A stretch of 64,000 nucleotides of DNA from Nepenthes gracilis (Eukaryota > Streptophyta > Magnoliopsida > Caryophyllales > Nepenthaceae). The position numbers were made by a program, and so were the translations under genes. Location of the stretch: the NCBI GenBank assembly GCA_033239525.1, contig BSYO01000020.1, positions 10,976,308 to 11,040,307 of the forward strand. The letters run 5' to 3'. The notes below the pieces were generated by a model, which ran no database searches, had not been told where the DNA came from, and saw nothing but the letters and a program-made list of their open reading frames with translations. Below, in pieces: positions 44,943 through 56,328 of this stretch (the stretch's first letter is position 1; every line of letters begins with the position of its first letter).

Positions 44943-47036
44943 ATGGAAAAGAAGAAAGGATCCTCTTCCTCTTCTCGAGTTTTTAGCTTTGTTCGTCGTG
45001 GGATTAACAACACTAGGTCTGTCCTGATGGCGAGCACCATTGCTAACCTAATGGTGGACTATAGGATCCCCCGTGACTAGGTCTACCGTGCCCTTTGTTC
45101 CATGCCCCTCCAGAGAGTTTCATCTCTGTTCATGAGCTCTATCTGAAGGGTGGGCTTCGCTGTCCCATGGTGTGCAACCTGTATGCTCTTGTCGAAGCTT
45201 TGCACATTCCTATTGTGAAGTTTCATCCGAATGTTGTCCGTTATTTAGTTACCTTGTGTGTATTTGGCCGTCTTCATCCATGCCCCTTTGATGCGAAAGC
45301 AGTGAAGGTACTCTTCCACTTTATTGAGTCTAAAGACTAGGTTTCAATGTCTCTTCGAGTTGGGTTTCACTTCAAGGGTACCAACCTTGATTTGATAAAG
45401 AATTGAAAGAACCGGTTCTTCTACCTGCAGGAGCTTCAAACTTGGAGCTCTCCAACAAGTGGAGTCCAATCCCTGAGTATTTTTGCAAGATTGTGACCAC
45501 CGAGGAGAAGAGCAACTCGGCGAAGCTCATCACGGCAATCCACCCGGAGATAAAGACATTTTTCATCCAGGGTCATTATCTGACTTTGCACGTTTTGAGA
45601 CCGCCAGATGGGGGCCGGAGTCCAGATGGACGATCGCCGGCCTAGAAAAGAAGAAGTTTGATGCCCTCGTACTACACAAGCGGTTCGGGGAACTTTTAGA
45701 AGAAAGTATCTTGTGGTTGGAGACCTCATCTGAGGACGAGGTGGAGGCTCCCCTGAAGAGACTGAGAGAAGCTGATGGTACCACCATCCAGAGATTGCAA
45801 AAACAGGTGGCGGAGTCTACCGCACTCGCCGAGTGCCCCACTTCGGAACAGAGGTTTGACATGGAGCCGCAGGAGGGAGCAGCTGGACAATCTCTAATCC
45901 CCGCTGTGGTGCTGGCTGAGTATGGAGTTCCCCTAGTGGATCTTCATTCTAGAGGGGAATCTCTCACAAGTCCTTTTGTGAACTTGGAGTGGCCGGAGGC
46001 AGTTGCTAAGGACATGCTGCTGGTGGAGGTCGACGCATCCGAATCAGGAGAGGTGGAGGAGGCTGGCATTCCAGAGTCTATACCAAGGTCACCTCGGGCT
46101 TTGGGCCTCGGGGGATCGCTTAGCAAAGTGTACCTGGAGGTGCGTGTCCAAGAAAGCGTTGCTGCTACGGATGAAGCCATAGCTGGACGAGCTGTAAGTT
46201 CGCTTGGCGTGGACCTGGGTTCGGAGGCCGTGGCGGTGGAAGCGGCTCGGGAGCCGGATCCCCCAAGCATTTCCTCACCACCTGCGACTCCGGATGCTCT
46301 CCTCTCCACGGAGGTTGCTACTAGGCACTTGGAGCTCCCAAAGCGTGCTGGCTTCAAGAGGTGGGCCTAGTCACACTGTTGCACTCACTGCGCAGGTACG
46401 ATTATCTTGGTCCTTGCGTCTTTCTGTAGACTAAAACTCCGAGGATTGCTCACCTTTTGTTTGCTGTTGCAGGTCCCCGAGGGGTTCGTCTTCCTTAACA
46501 CAGTGTATGCTCAACTGCTCGACTTCTTTCTCCAGGTCAGGGAAGAGTCCAGGTAGGAGACAGCATAGCATGTGGGAGCTGAAACTGCTACGCTCAAGGA
46601 CGAAAACGAGCTGCTGAAGAAACAGGTCGTGTGCCTATTGCAGAAAAGCGAACAGCTGAGGGAGGAGAACATGCGGCTGGCGGAGGAAGGCAAACAACTG
46701 AGGGCAGAGAGTAGGCAGCTGATGAAGGAGGGTGAATGACTTACAGAGGAGACTCAGCAACTGAGGCAGGAGGTCAAGCAGCTAAGGGGATGGACCTCTA
46801 CCCTAGTAAATGATATATCTCAGCTCACTACTGACCAAAGGTTGCAGCTCACTCCGGAAGAAGTACACCTCGCACTCGACACCAGATTTTGGGATGGTAT
46901 CTGCCTGTGTCGCCGGATCGTCTCCATCACGCTTTCGAGCATTTTCATGGGTATTTTGCATCCAGGGAACGGTGGGGTCCCTGAGAACTCCTACTTGAGA
47001 GACTTCCTGGGAGAGGATGGGCCGCCGGACCTGTAG
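44943..47036 (+). pseudogene. E2 antisense unit 3: Transposase_28-like ORF with intron
   Basis: It begins MEKKKGSSSSSRVFSF at 44943; after a stop and frameshift near 45080 the conserved domain follows: ESFISVHELYLKGGLR, KFHPNVVRYLVTLCVFGRLH. These match the E1 unit and the Transposase_28 ('putative gypsy type transposon') pattern. A long open stretch to 46370 is acidic (SSEDEVEAPLKRLREADG). The downstream exon (from 46473) has VPEGFVFLNTVYAQLLDFF, then a heptad-like coiled coil rich in Glu, Leu and Gln. It ends with the conserved LDTRFWDGICLCRRI...YLRDFLGEDGP and TAG at 47036. A 77-bp intron lies at 46396-46472. At least three frameshifts make this copy inactive. It is antisense to gag-pol and has no known function. 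Confidence 0.7.
46396..46472 (+). other. Predicted 77-bp intron in E2 antisense unit 3
   Basis: CAG|GTACGATT donor and TTTGTTTGCTGTTGCAG|GTC acceptor, phase 0, length 2 modulo 3. The downstream frame (from 46473) is the one that carries the C-terminal block conserved in E1. The E1 intron is at the same place in the protein. Confidence 0.65.
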
Positions 47037-47499
47037 GGCTATCATGGCGCTTGTATTTTTTGCTACATAATGCCGCACTATAAAGTCGCTCGTCCTTGAT
47101 AAATGAAAGGTTGTTATTTTCCTCACACCTAATGTCTTTGGCCATATAACGCCGATTTTTGAATCCTTGTTCACGTATTAGAGGTTAAGCCGTGAAGCTA
47201 TTGTTGCCAAGGCCCTAATCTGACGCCTTCTTGGACTGTACTCGTCCTTCATCAGAGGATGTCATTGCATCTTGCGCGTTTGGTGGGAAGTTTGGTCCAG
47301 TAGAGTGGACGTTGTCGCTAGCCTGTGAAGTCACGCTAAGGGCCAGCTGGGTTTTCAGGCCACAGTAGCCAGACTCCGGATCTTAAGCCCTCTCACACAA
47401 GATACCTTTCTTAGGTGCTCGGCCTAGCTCAAGGTGTCGTCGCTCTGGTGTACACAGTCCTAACCCATGACCATCGTAGATTGAGGGTGATCGTTTCTT

Positions 47500-47930
47500 C
47501 TGGAGAAGGTCGTCACACGCCTGCTAATATTGCCCCCAAAGGATTTGGTGCCCGCTCGTTTGGGAACTTCAAAAGCCCCCATGCCTGATATTTTGACCGC
47601 CTGGTCATTTGGTTCGGGACCAAGATTTTCGGGGTCGGATGGGCCCTCCGGTGCTGAGCCGTAATTTGGTTGTGACCGTTTTCAAGTCATTTAGCTCGAA
47701 GCCAGGGTGGCGGGCCTCTTAGGACCCTTTCGACAAGGATTCGAAGTCCGAACATGGCCGCTTTTGGGCCACTCAACACGAGGTTGAGATTTCGGACATG
47801 GCCACTTTCAGGCCACTCGGCGCAGAGCCAAGTTTTTGGGACCGCTACAGGACACTCGATACAAGGTCGAGATTAAGACATGGCCACTTTCGGACCACCT
47901 GGGGTAGAGCCAAGGTTCTAGTTACGGATA
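47500..47930. repeat. Degenerate tandem repeats downstream of E2 pol
   Basis: Units of about 60-75 bp share GACATGGCC.CTTT(C/T)(A/G)G.CCACTCG followed by AGCCAAG or AGGTCGAGATT. The position corresponds to the array at 10984-11350 in E1, but the unit differs in length and sequence. Confidence 0.7.
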
Positions 47931-47989
47931 GATGAGGATCCACCCAACTTAGGGGCAATTTAGGTCATTCCGTTTTTGAAATGTCATGC

Positions 47990-48563
47990 ATGCAAGAACT
48001 CAAGTAAATGATCATATAAGATAACTTGGAACAATCAATTTTATTAAATGACGTAACATCTACAAGCATTCGTCGTGACGTGCGTGTGTCTTACCTGGGC
48101 TTAGAGAAAACCTACAAGTAGTATTTTTTGAGGTTGGTGGTGTTCCAGGTCCGTGGGACCAACTTGACATCCTAGGCGCGTAGCTGGTACGCTCCGCTCC
48201 GATGTATCGCCAAAACTAGAAACGTCCCTCCCATCCTAGAGAGAACTTGTTCTTACTAGCGGCCTTTCACATCGTCTTTACACTCCGGAGAACCAGGTCC
48301 CCAACCTCAAGCGGACATGCCCTGACCCACTTGTTGTAGTACCGCATGATACGATACTGATAGACTGCAGCTCTCAAGTGAGCTACATCACGCTCCTCCA
48401 GTAGCAGGTCTAAGCATTCCCTGAGCCTCTAGGAGTTGGTGGCCAGGTCAAAGCATTCGACCCGCAGGCTAGGAAGTCTCACTTCAATGGGGACGACTGC
48501 TTTAACCCCATAGCAGATTTTGCATAGCGTCTCTCATGTTAGTTTTTGCAGGGTCATACGATA
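47990..48563 (-). pseudogene. E2 integrase, C-terminal part
   Basis: Left of the solo LTR the minus strand continues the integrase tail: MTLQKLT.ETL, then the region equivalent to YGTEAV.P, seen as YGVKAVVPIEVRLPSLRVE (about 48440-48520). The cut falls within the usual YRTTP...TGETPF segment. Remaining sequence to 47990 is the 3' untranslated part. Confidence 0.78.
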
Positions 48564-49529
48564 TGTGACGAACCGGCCTTATTCCACAGCATAAAGCTGT
48601 CGCCAAGACTAAAATCCATACCTTACAAATAAATTTAATAAATAACACGAGATGAACATAAAAATTTTCTTTTCTTTTATACACAGGATTTCATGATACC
48701 AAACTATAAGAGATACTTTCTAGACATATCAATCCCAGTATCCAAAAAGTAATCACGAAAACATGCTAACATTCATAGGTTCATAACAGCGGAATAATTT
48801 TACAAGTTTCCTCAAAACATCAAAAAGAAAATAAATAAAGCTCTTCCTAGATCAGCTCCAGCCAGCTAAGCCATTTGGCTATACCATAGAGTTCTACTCA
48901 ACTTCGTCCTCCATAAGCCTTTCGTCGTCTGAAAAGTGGCAAGAATGAGCTATAAAGCCCAGCAAGATACTCACATGTAGAAAATAAAAACATATATATA
49001 TATATATATATAAGCGGATCAAAATAGAATTTCATAACATAACTTAGCAATCATCATATCGTTTCTTCTTTAGTTCGGAATTTTCTTATTCTTTTTCTTA
49101 TTATTTTGTCTTCGAAAAACTCATAAAAATCATTGAAAATTCTTATCATCTTTAGGGACCGAACGGGAGCGGACAATATCGAGGACGGGTTGTGTGTAAC
49201 CCCACAATATAAAGTCGTATCCTCTAATTATGCTCTCCGAGGCGGGAGGTAATACCTTTAACTCGGCATATGGGGCCGTAGTCCAAAAGTCTTATGCCAC
49301 CAAAAGTTTTCCCCCCGTGGCCCAGGAGGCAATCCTCGAGTGTCACTCCAATATCCTTCATCCATCTTTAACAGCAAGTTTAATGGAGACTCGATTTTTA
49401 GTTTATGTCTTTTGATGGCCATCTGTCATAGTTCAAAAGTCAAAAGTAATAGAGTTTCATTTGCTGTCTGGATTACATACATTTTTCTTATTCTTATAGC
49501 CTTGATCTTAGAAGCCAGAGTCCATTTTC

Positions 49530-49710
49530 CTCAAAAGTCGGAGTTCTTTTTCAAAAGGCAGAGTTCTTTTCTTAAAAAGTAGGAGTTCAAAAGCTGGAGT
49601 TCCTTTTCTAGCCGAAGCTCAAAAAGCAGGAGTTCTTTAAAATCCGGAGCTCTAAAACCGGAGTTCTTTTTCATTTAAAGTCCGAAGCTCTAAAAGCTGG
49701 AGTTCAAATT
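49530..49710. repeat. Minisatellite in the solo LTR, GGAGTTC type
   Basis: About nine irregular units of GGAGTTCTTTT plus a variable AAAAG(C/T) spacer, with GCCGAAGCTC variants. Confidence 0.75.
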
Positions 49711-49724
49711 CCAAACACACACAT

Positions 49725-49950
49725 GGCCGGTTTCAAAATTCAACTTAGGGCCGGTTTCAAATTCCAGCGCTCAAGGCCAGTTTCGAATTCAAGTATTCAT
49801 GGCCGGTTTCAAATTCAAGTACTCACGGCCGGTTTTGAATTCAAGTACTCACAGCCGGTTTCAAATTCAAGTGTTTATGGCCGGTTTCAAATTCAACATG
49901 AAGAAGGTCGATTTTGATTTTAACATGCAAAAGGGCCGATTTTGATTTTC
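49725..49950. repeat. Minisatellite in the solo LTR, GGCCGGTTTC type
   Basis: Eight to nine units of about 24-28 bp: (G)GCCGGTTTCAAATTCAAGTA followed by CTCA. Units start at about 49725, 49749, 49775, 49801, 49827, 49853, 49878, 49906 and 49934. Confidence 0.92.
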
Positions 49951-50934
49951 ATAAACAATTACCGAATACCTTTCTTTTAACAAAACCGGAAGTCTTTTCT
50001 TTAAATATGAAATTATCAAAGTTTATATAATCATACATCAAGCAGAATAAAATCGAACATCATGAATATCAAGATTTTTAAACATGCAATTCAGAACAAT
50101 TCTTCCTTAAAATCGATGAATAGAACAGATTTCATATATAGAACAAATTTTATACATACTAAAACATAAGTTCATAAAAATATCAGATAAAGGAATAGAA
50201 CAAACTTCATACATACTAAAACATAATTTCATAAGAATATCAGATATACTCGTATCGAAAACATACATAATCATGAACTTTAAAACAGGGTGAGTATTCT
50301 TGCCTGGGTTTCTTCTACGTTGTTTTGATCTTTTGGCCTTCCTTTACTAGACAACTCTATTGCGTGCCTTTTTCTTACTCCTCTAGTTCTTATTTATAGG
50401 CCTTAGGTTTGATGACTATTATTAATAATTGACAATACAGGGGGAATGTTTCTTATTTATGGCTCTATATTTTTCAAAAAGTTTCCTTATTAATTAGATC
50501 ATTTATGGTTTTATATTTCCAAGGAGTTCATTAATTCCTAGTTAACTGAACTTAACAGGATTTAGATTTCTTAATTAATTCCTGGTTCATTGAACTTATC
50601 AGGATTTAGCTTTCTCATGTAAACACATTCAATTCTTTCTACACGACTTCCGGTCAACACCTGCTGACCGGATTATCAATTTCGGCTTTCCCATAATCTA
50701 CTCCGGCCTCCAATACACAAAGCCACTCCGTCCTTCAAGACCACTTCGGCCTTACATTTATATAATGTACTCCGGCCTTCAATGGAACAAAACCCAATTT
50801 CAAAACATGTTCAAGGCCGGTTTCGATTTTCTTTAAAGTGGCTGGTCTTGATAATGATGGAGCCGAACTTGTTTTGCACTAAGGAATAACCGAACTTCTT
50901 TTATACTAAGGGGCGAGCCGAACTTCTCTTTATC

Positions 50935-51100
50935 AAGTAAAAGCCGGACTCGATTTTCATCAAAGAAACGCCGACTCGTTTTTTCATCAAGTAAAAGCCG
51001 GACTCAATTTTCATCAAAGAAACGTCGGACTTGATTTTCATCAAGTAAAAGTCGGACTCGATTTTCATCAAGGAAATCCAGACTTCTTTTCATCATGAAA
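50935..51100. repeat. Minisatellite in the solo LTR, CCGGACTCGATTTTCATCAA type
   Basis: About six units of 26-28 bp: A(A/G)(T/A)AAA(A/C)GCCGGACTC followed by GATTTTCATCA. Confidence 0.9.
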
Positions 51101-51234
51101 GGGCCAAACTTAATTTCATCTTAAGGCCGATTTACTTTTCTTATTACATTTTTCGGTCAACTGGCATTAACCGGATTATATTGACTCGATAACTGAAACT
51201 TTCTACGTTTTAGAATCTGGGCCGTTACACGATA

Positions 51235-51990
51235 TAACCAGAGCATGGAAAGCAACTCGTCAACCTAAGAGCCCCCTACGTCTTCTAGTTTGGTCTTCAA
51301 TCCGTGTGGCAGTGTGCGATTTGTGACTTTGATTTGCCTATTTTGCTTGAGGGTACGCCACAGATGTGTGGATCAGCCTGATGCACAGGCTTACTCAATC
51401 TTAGTGAATCGCTTGCTGGTGAATTGGGTTCCGTTATTGGTCACTATGACCATAAAAATCCCAAAATGGAAAACGATATTCTTGCGAATGAACTCTATGG
51501 CGTTCTGCTCAGTGATTAGCAAGAGGGGGACAGCTTCCACCCATTTGGTCAAGTAGTCGATATCGACTATAAGAAATTTTCTCTGTCCAATGGCCAAGGG
51601 CATAGGCCCAAGGATGCCAAGTCCCTATTGCGCGAATGGCAATGGGGATTGGAAACTATGGTGCTCCGCGTGAGGTAGGTGCACTATGGATCCATGAACA
51701 TCACAGCTTTCACATTTCTTTACGAATTCCAAGGCATCGCGCTTCATTGCAAGCCTAAAGAGGCCTTGCTGCATGATTTTTAACGCAAGGTTCTTTCCTC
51801 TGATGTGCGAACCGCATATACCGATGTGGACTTTGCTCAGTGCCTATTCAGCCTCCTCGAGGGTCAAGCATTTTAGGTAGGGAGTGGAATACCCTCGCCT
51901 GTATAGCCTGTCGTCAAGGATCGCATACTAACCTGTTATCTTCTCGATTCGCTTGACCTCGTCAATGTTCATAGGTAGCGTGCCGTCCAC
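51235..51990 (-). pseudogene. E2 integrase, N-terminal and core part
   Basis: The minus strand has a frame-broken zinc-binding region, then LAIGQRKFLIVDIDYLTKWV (catalytic region 1) followed by EAVPLLLITEQNAIEFI. Catalytic region 2 is VTNNGTQFTSKRF (about 51400-51450). The remaining C-terminal part lies beyond the solo LTR at 47990-48558. Confidence 0.85.
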
Positions 51991-52139
51991 CAGATACCTG
52001 TAATACGGGGTCATCCAGTTGTCGCTTTCATCTATCTGTATACCTCCTGGTTTGAATTGTCCACACTGGGCACGGCCAAGATTTCCCATAGGTTCCTAGC
52101 GTACTGTTCCAGGGATCCTGTAGCCACGTTCCTAGCCAA

Positions 52140-53030
52140 CTGGTCAACTTTCAAATTTTCGGCTCTGGGTACGCGTTCAATCTTGAAATACTCAGACGCC
52201 TAGATCTAGGCTTTTGCCTTCGCCAGGTACTTCACGAATTGAGAATTTGATATCTCAAAGACTCCTTGGATTTGATTGGCCACGAGGTTAAAGTCGCTAC
52301 GCACGACCAGCGACTTGGCAGAACATTCCTTCACTAGGTGAAATCCTACAAGAAGGGCTTCATATTCGACCACGTTATTTGTGGCAGGGAATGTCAATGC
52401 AACAGAGTACTTGATCTCTGTACTATCTAAAATTTTGAGCACGACTCCAACCCCGCTACCTGTCTCGGTGGATGATCTGTCCATATTTAGGATCCATGAT
52501 GGAGCGCCCAGCGTGTTCGAGCTCTTTAGGCTATGTGGGTCGTCTCAACGATGAAATCTGCCAAAGCTTGGCCCTTAAGAGCCGGTCGTGGTTGAAACTC
52601 CGCGTTGAACTCTCCTAATTCTATAACCCACTTGACCAACTGCCCGAAAGTCTCCAGCCTCCATAGGATCGATTTCAAGGGTTGATCCGTTAGGATGATG
52701 ATCCAGTGTGATTGAAATTAGACCCTCAGCTTTTGCACCAAATAAATGAGGGCCAGCGCAATCCTTTCTACATGCGGATAGCGAGTCTCCACGTCCGTCA
52801 ATACCCTGCTCACGAAGTACAAGAGCCACTGTGCGCTCTCATGCTCTCTGACGAGCACTAAGCTAAGCGTTGTGTCTGACGTGGCTAGGTAGAGGTACAG
52901 ATCCTCATCCGCGGATTGTGAACTTAGGAGAGGAGGGCTTACGAGATACGCCTTCAGCTCTAAAAAAGCTTCCTTGCACTCGTCTGTCCACCGAAATCAT
53001 GACGTTTTAGTCCCTCTAAGCGTCTTGAAG
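52140..53030 (-). pseudogene. E2 RNase H and connection domain
   Basis: Best piece at 52206-52484: MDRSSTETGSGVGVVL, then TNNVVEYEALLVGFHLVKE and VVRSDFNLVANQIQG. These contain the D-E-D catalytic positions (MDRSS, VEYEAL, RSDFN). The connection upstream at 52500-53030 is frame-shifted. Confidence 0.85.
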
Positions 53031-53116
53031 AAAGGGAGATATTTCTCCGTGGACTTGGCTAGAAATCGTGATAAGGCTACCAGGCACCTTGTGAGTTTCT
53101 GGACTTCTTTCACGGT

Positions 53117-53758
53117 CTATGGAGGGTTCATATCAAGGATGGCTCTGATTTTCTCCCGGTTCGCTTCTATGTCATGCCGGGATAATATGAAGCCTAAGAA
53201 CTTTTCGGAGGTTACCCTGAACGCACATTTAGTCAGGTTGAGCTTCATCCTGTGAGCCCGAAGTACCTGGAAGGTTTCCTCAAGATCATGGACGTGGTCA
53301 TCGGCCATTCTACTTTTGATGAGCATGTCGTCAACGTACACTTCCACATTCCTCCCAATCTGGGCCTCGAACATTTTGTTCACAAGGTGCTGATAGGTTG
53401 CACCGGCATTTTTGAGGATGAAGGGTATGACTTTGTAATAGTATGTTATCCGGTCGATCATGAAGGAGGTGTGCTCCTCGTTGCCTAGATCCACCATGAT
53501 CTGATTACAGCCTGAATAGGTGTCCATGAAGCTCAGGAGCTTGTGTCCGAACGTGGAGTCCACCAGTAGATCGATCCGAGTGAGAGGAAAGCTATCCTTG
53601 GGACAAGCTTTGTTCACGTCGATAAAGTCCATGCACATCCGCCACTTGTTGTTGCTTTTCTTTACAAGTACGATGTTGGATAACCAGTTCGGGTACTGCA
53701 CTACTCTTATGAATCCAGCATCCAACAGTCTTTTTACTTCTTCCCTGACAACAATCAA
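53117..53758 (-). pseudogene. E2 reverse transcriptase (213-residue open frame)
   Basis: This is the best-preserved domain of the window's gypsy elements. It reads EEVKRLLDAGFIRVVQYP, WRMCMDFIDVNKACPKDSFP, LLSFMDTYSGCNQI, then the catalytic VEVYVDDMLIKS. KCAFRVTSEKFLGFILSRHD and IRAILDMNPP follow. All core RT motifs including YVDD are present; several conserved Gly and Ala residues are changed. The Tat-style KACPKDSFPL supports the lineage. Flanking parts are frame-broken, so the polyprotein as a whole is dead. Confidence 0.92.
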
Positions 53759-54319
53759 CTTCTCGACGGAGTGGCTCCTGCATTTCTACTTGACGGATTT
53801 ATGACTAGGGTCAAGGCCCAACTTATGGACTATCACCTCAGCCAGTATTCCGAGCATGTCAGCAAAAACCCATGCAAACACATTCAAGTTCTTCCAGAGG
53901 AAGCTGATGAGTCAGTCACAGCTAGCTGCAGTAAGAGAGCCCTCGATGTGCACGCACTTCTCGAGCTCTGAGGGATCCAACAGGACTGCTACGATGGCTT
54001 CACCTGTTTGGGCTTGCTACAGCGTGGCTACGTCGTGAAGATTTAAGTCTCCATCCATGCGGTCTGGCACCGCAAGGGTGACTTGGGATAGGTAGCATGT
54101 CTGTCCCATCACCTGATCACCAAGCACCTCTCATACACTGCGTGGAGTGGGAAATTTTACCTTCAAATGAGGGATCGAAGTGGAAGCCCAAAAGGCAGTG
54201 GAGGAACGACCGCCTAGGATGGCGTTGTAGACGGATAGCAAATCGACGACGATGAATGTTAACCCCCTAGTAGCAGTACGTACGTCCGTTTCCATTGTGA
54301 TCTCTAGTTGGATTTCTCC

Positions 54320-54721
54320 CTACACAAGCACAGGTGCATTATCCAGACCATATAGAGGGCCATCGGCCACTTTCATCTGGTTCCTTCTCAGTTTGACCTT
54401 AAAGAATGTATCAAGATACAAGAAATTTCGAGAGCTTTCATTACCAATAAAGATTCGTTTTAGCTGGTAGTCAATAGTACCATCTAAAACAAGTGAGGAT
54501 ACAACAAGGGGATCAAAATGGAAGAAGGTTACATGTGCCATATTGTTGATGCTACAGCTAATGACATCACTTCTATCCCCTATCCTCGCCCTCTTGCTGC
54601 TGGAGGTTTGTCCAGGTTGTGGCTGCCTGCTACTCTTGACAGGGCCTGTGAAGATCATGCTGATCACGCCTGCGGACATACAATTCCGTGAAGGCTCGCT
54701 CGCCTCTCCATCTGAGGCCAC
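54320..54721 (-). pseudogene. E2 aspartic protease
   Basis: HVTFFHFDPLVVSSLVLDGT is followed by YQLKRIFIGNESSRNFLYLD. The active site D-N-G-S-S is altered to G-N-E-S-S. It is homologous to E1 15100-15369. Confidence 0.82.
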
Positions 54722-54879
54722 GGGGGCCTGCTCCGAGTCTTTGACGAACAGTTTGAGGTGCCCGCGGTGGATCAGATCTTCTATCTCTTACTACATAGTC
54801 CAACAATTCTCCGTGGAATGTCTAAAACCGCGGTGGTACTGACAGTATTTTTTCTGGTCTCCACCACTGGGGCCCTTTG

Positions 54880-56258
54880 GCACCTTGGCCACTTGAAGAA
54901 CTTTTCCTCCTAGATTTGCATCAGGATGTAGGCGCAAGTATTGTTCAAGGGAGTCAGGGAAGTTGGCCCATACTCCCTCCTGGACCGCGGTGCAGGCCGC
55001 AGCTGCTTTCGGCGCTCCTGAGAGTGGTTGCTGTCGTCATTCCTCTTCTTCCCAACCACCAACTTTGGTCCTTCCGAGCAATAGGTCATGCATTTGGGAC
55101 GCCAAGCCTCCTTGGCCTCCTCTGTCGTGATATAAGCTCGGGAAATGGCCTCGGCTTCCTGGAAGGAGTGGGGGTGCTGGTGCAACAAGTGCTTAAAGAA
55201 GTCCCCCGCAGTCAGCGTAGCAACAAAAGCATTGAGTTTCAACTCCAAGAAGAGCTGGAGGATCTGACACGCTTCAATGATGAAGCGATTGAGGAACCGT
55301 TTCAGGTTTTTGTCCGACCTCTGGTGGAGGCGGATCAGGTGCCAAGGCTGCTTCTCCTCCCTTCGACTAGAGGTGAATTGACTTAAGAAGTAATTGGCGA
55401 GCTCATCGAAAGAGCAGATAAAGTTTGGCTGGAGGCCGTGAAACCAAAGCAGTGTGTCCCCTTTGAGAGTGACAGGGAAGTACTGCACATTACAGCCTCG
55501 CATGCTCCCTAGAGGGATAGGTGGGTGCGGAAGCTATTGAGGTGGTCCATCGGATCCTCACTCCCGTCGTACCCTTCCAGAGTCGACATCTTAAACTTGC
55601 AGGGGAGTGGCTAAATCTGAATGTCCATCGTGAAGAATGACCTTCACAAATCAACAGAGGACTGACCAGACTTCTCCTTAAATTGGTGATCCCACATCAC
55701 CTTTACCTTCTCCTCCACCTGCGGGTTGGACTAGCTCCTGTGTGCATTAATGGCATTGCGGAGTTCTATGTGACTCTGCGGATCCTGCTGGGCGTTCTGG
55801 TCATGGCGGCTTCCCCCTTGGGGAGGTCGCGCACTGCCTTAGCTTGCGGTTCTCTACCTCCTCTCACTGTGAAAGTTCCAGGGGTTGCACCGCTCTGAGA
55901 TCTCCTTCCAGTCGTCTCGATTGAGGCGACTTCCAGCCGCTGTTTGGGCCCTACTACTAGAGGTCACTTAGGCCTCGACATCGTCAGGCCGATCTGGTCG
56001 GCCCACGGGGGCAGTGATGCGACGTCTTCCCCGCCTGGAGGATGACGCCTGAGGTTCCAATGGAGCAGCCCCCATCCACTACGTGCCCGTCCGGGTATAG
56101 AGAGCCTAGAGTATCAGCCTCATGTCACCCATTTTGGTTGCTAGCTGGTGAACATCAGGCTGCGAACGGACGTAAGCACAACTACCCACTAAAGGGTCGT
56201 TGCTATGGGTGGCCACATCTCTTGCTGGGGCATTAGCTTGTGCCCAAGTGTTGACCAT
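54880..56258 (-). pseudogene. E2 gag
   Basis: It starts MVNTWAQANAPARDVATHS at 56258. The Gag core is in the frame 54910-55503 (TLKGDTLLWFHGLQPNFICS, FDELANYFLSQF, DKNLKRFLNRFI) with a basic tail. The region between is frame-shifted; a DPMDHLNSFRTHLSL-like piece lies near 55530-55590. Confidence 0.85.
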
Positions 56259-56315
56259 CTTGCTGTAAAGGAGTGAGTGTTGAAAGAAAACGCTAGACTT
56301 TATGTCGCATTTTCA

Positions 56316-56327
56316 TAAACGGTGCCA
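56316..56327 (-). other. E2 primer-binding site
   Basis: TGGCACCGTTTA on the minus strand, one base inside the 5' LTR. It resembles the complement of the 3' end of plant tRNA-Asp (…AACGGCGCCA), with a mismatch. The position next to the LTR start supports the call; the tRNA identity is from memory. Confidence 0.6.
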
Positions 56328-56328
56328 A

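Larger units (their letters stand above)
48559..51234 (-). mobile_element. Solo LTR (2,666 bp) with perfect CGATA target duplication
   Basis: The LTR spans 48564-51229. It starts TGTGACG and ends CGTTACA, which are inverted imperfect ends, and is flanked by CGATA at 48559-48563 and 51230-51234. No PBS, PPT or coding region lies inside. On the minus strand it begins TGTAACGGCCC, the style of Tekay/Del chromovirus LTRs, and has TTGCTGGGCTTTATAGCTCA near 48950. It interrupts E2 integrase. It probably arose by recombination between two LTRs of a full element. It contains three minisatellite blocks. Confidence 0.93.

Noticed and set aside
45483..46370. 295-codon plus-strand ORF as an independent host gene
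   Set aside because: It lies inside E2 and is homologous to the antisense ORF of E1, so it is part of the transposon.
49725..49950. CRISPR-like array of regularly spaced repeats
   Set aside because: Units are contiguous and degenerate with no unique spacers, they lie in a retrotransposon LTR, and the organism is a plant.
53117..53758. Active autonomous retrotransposon
   Set aside because: RT is open and has YVDD, but protease, RNase H connection, integrase and gag are frame-broken, and the integrase is split by a solo LTR.
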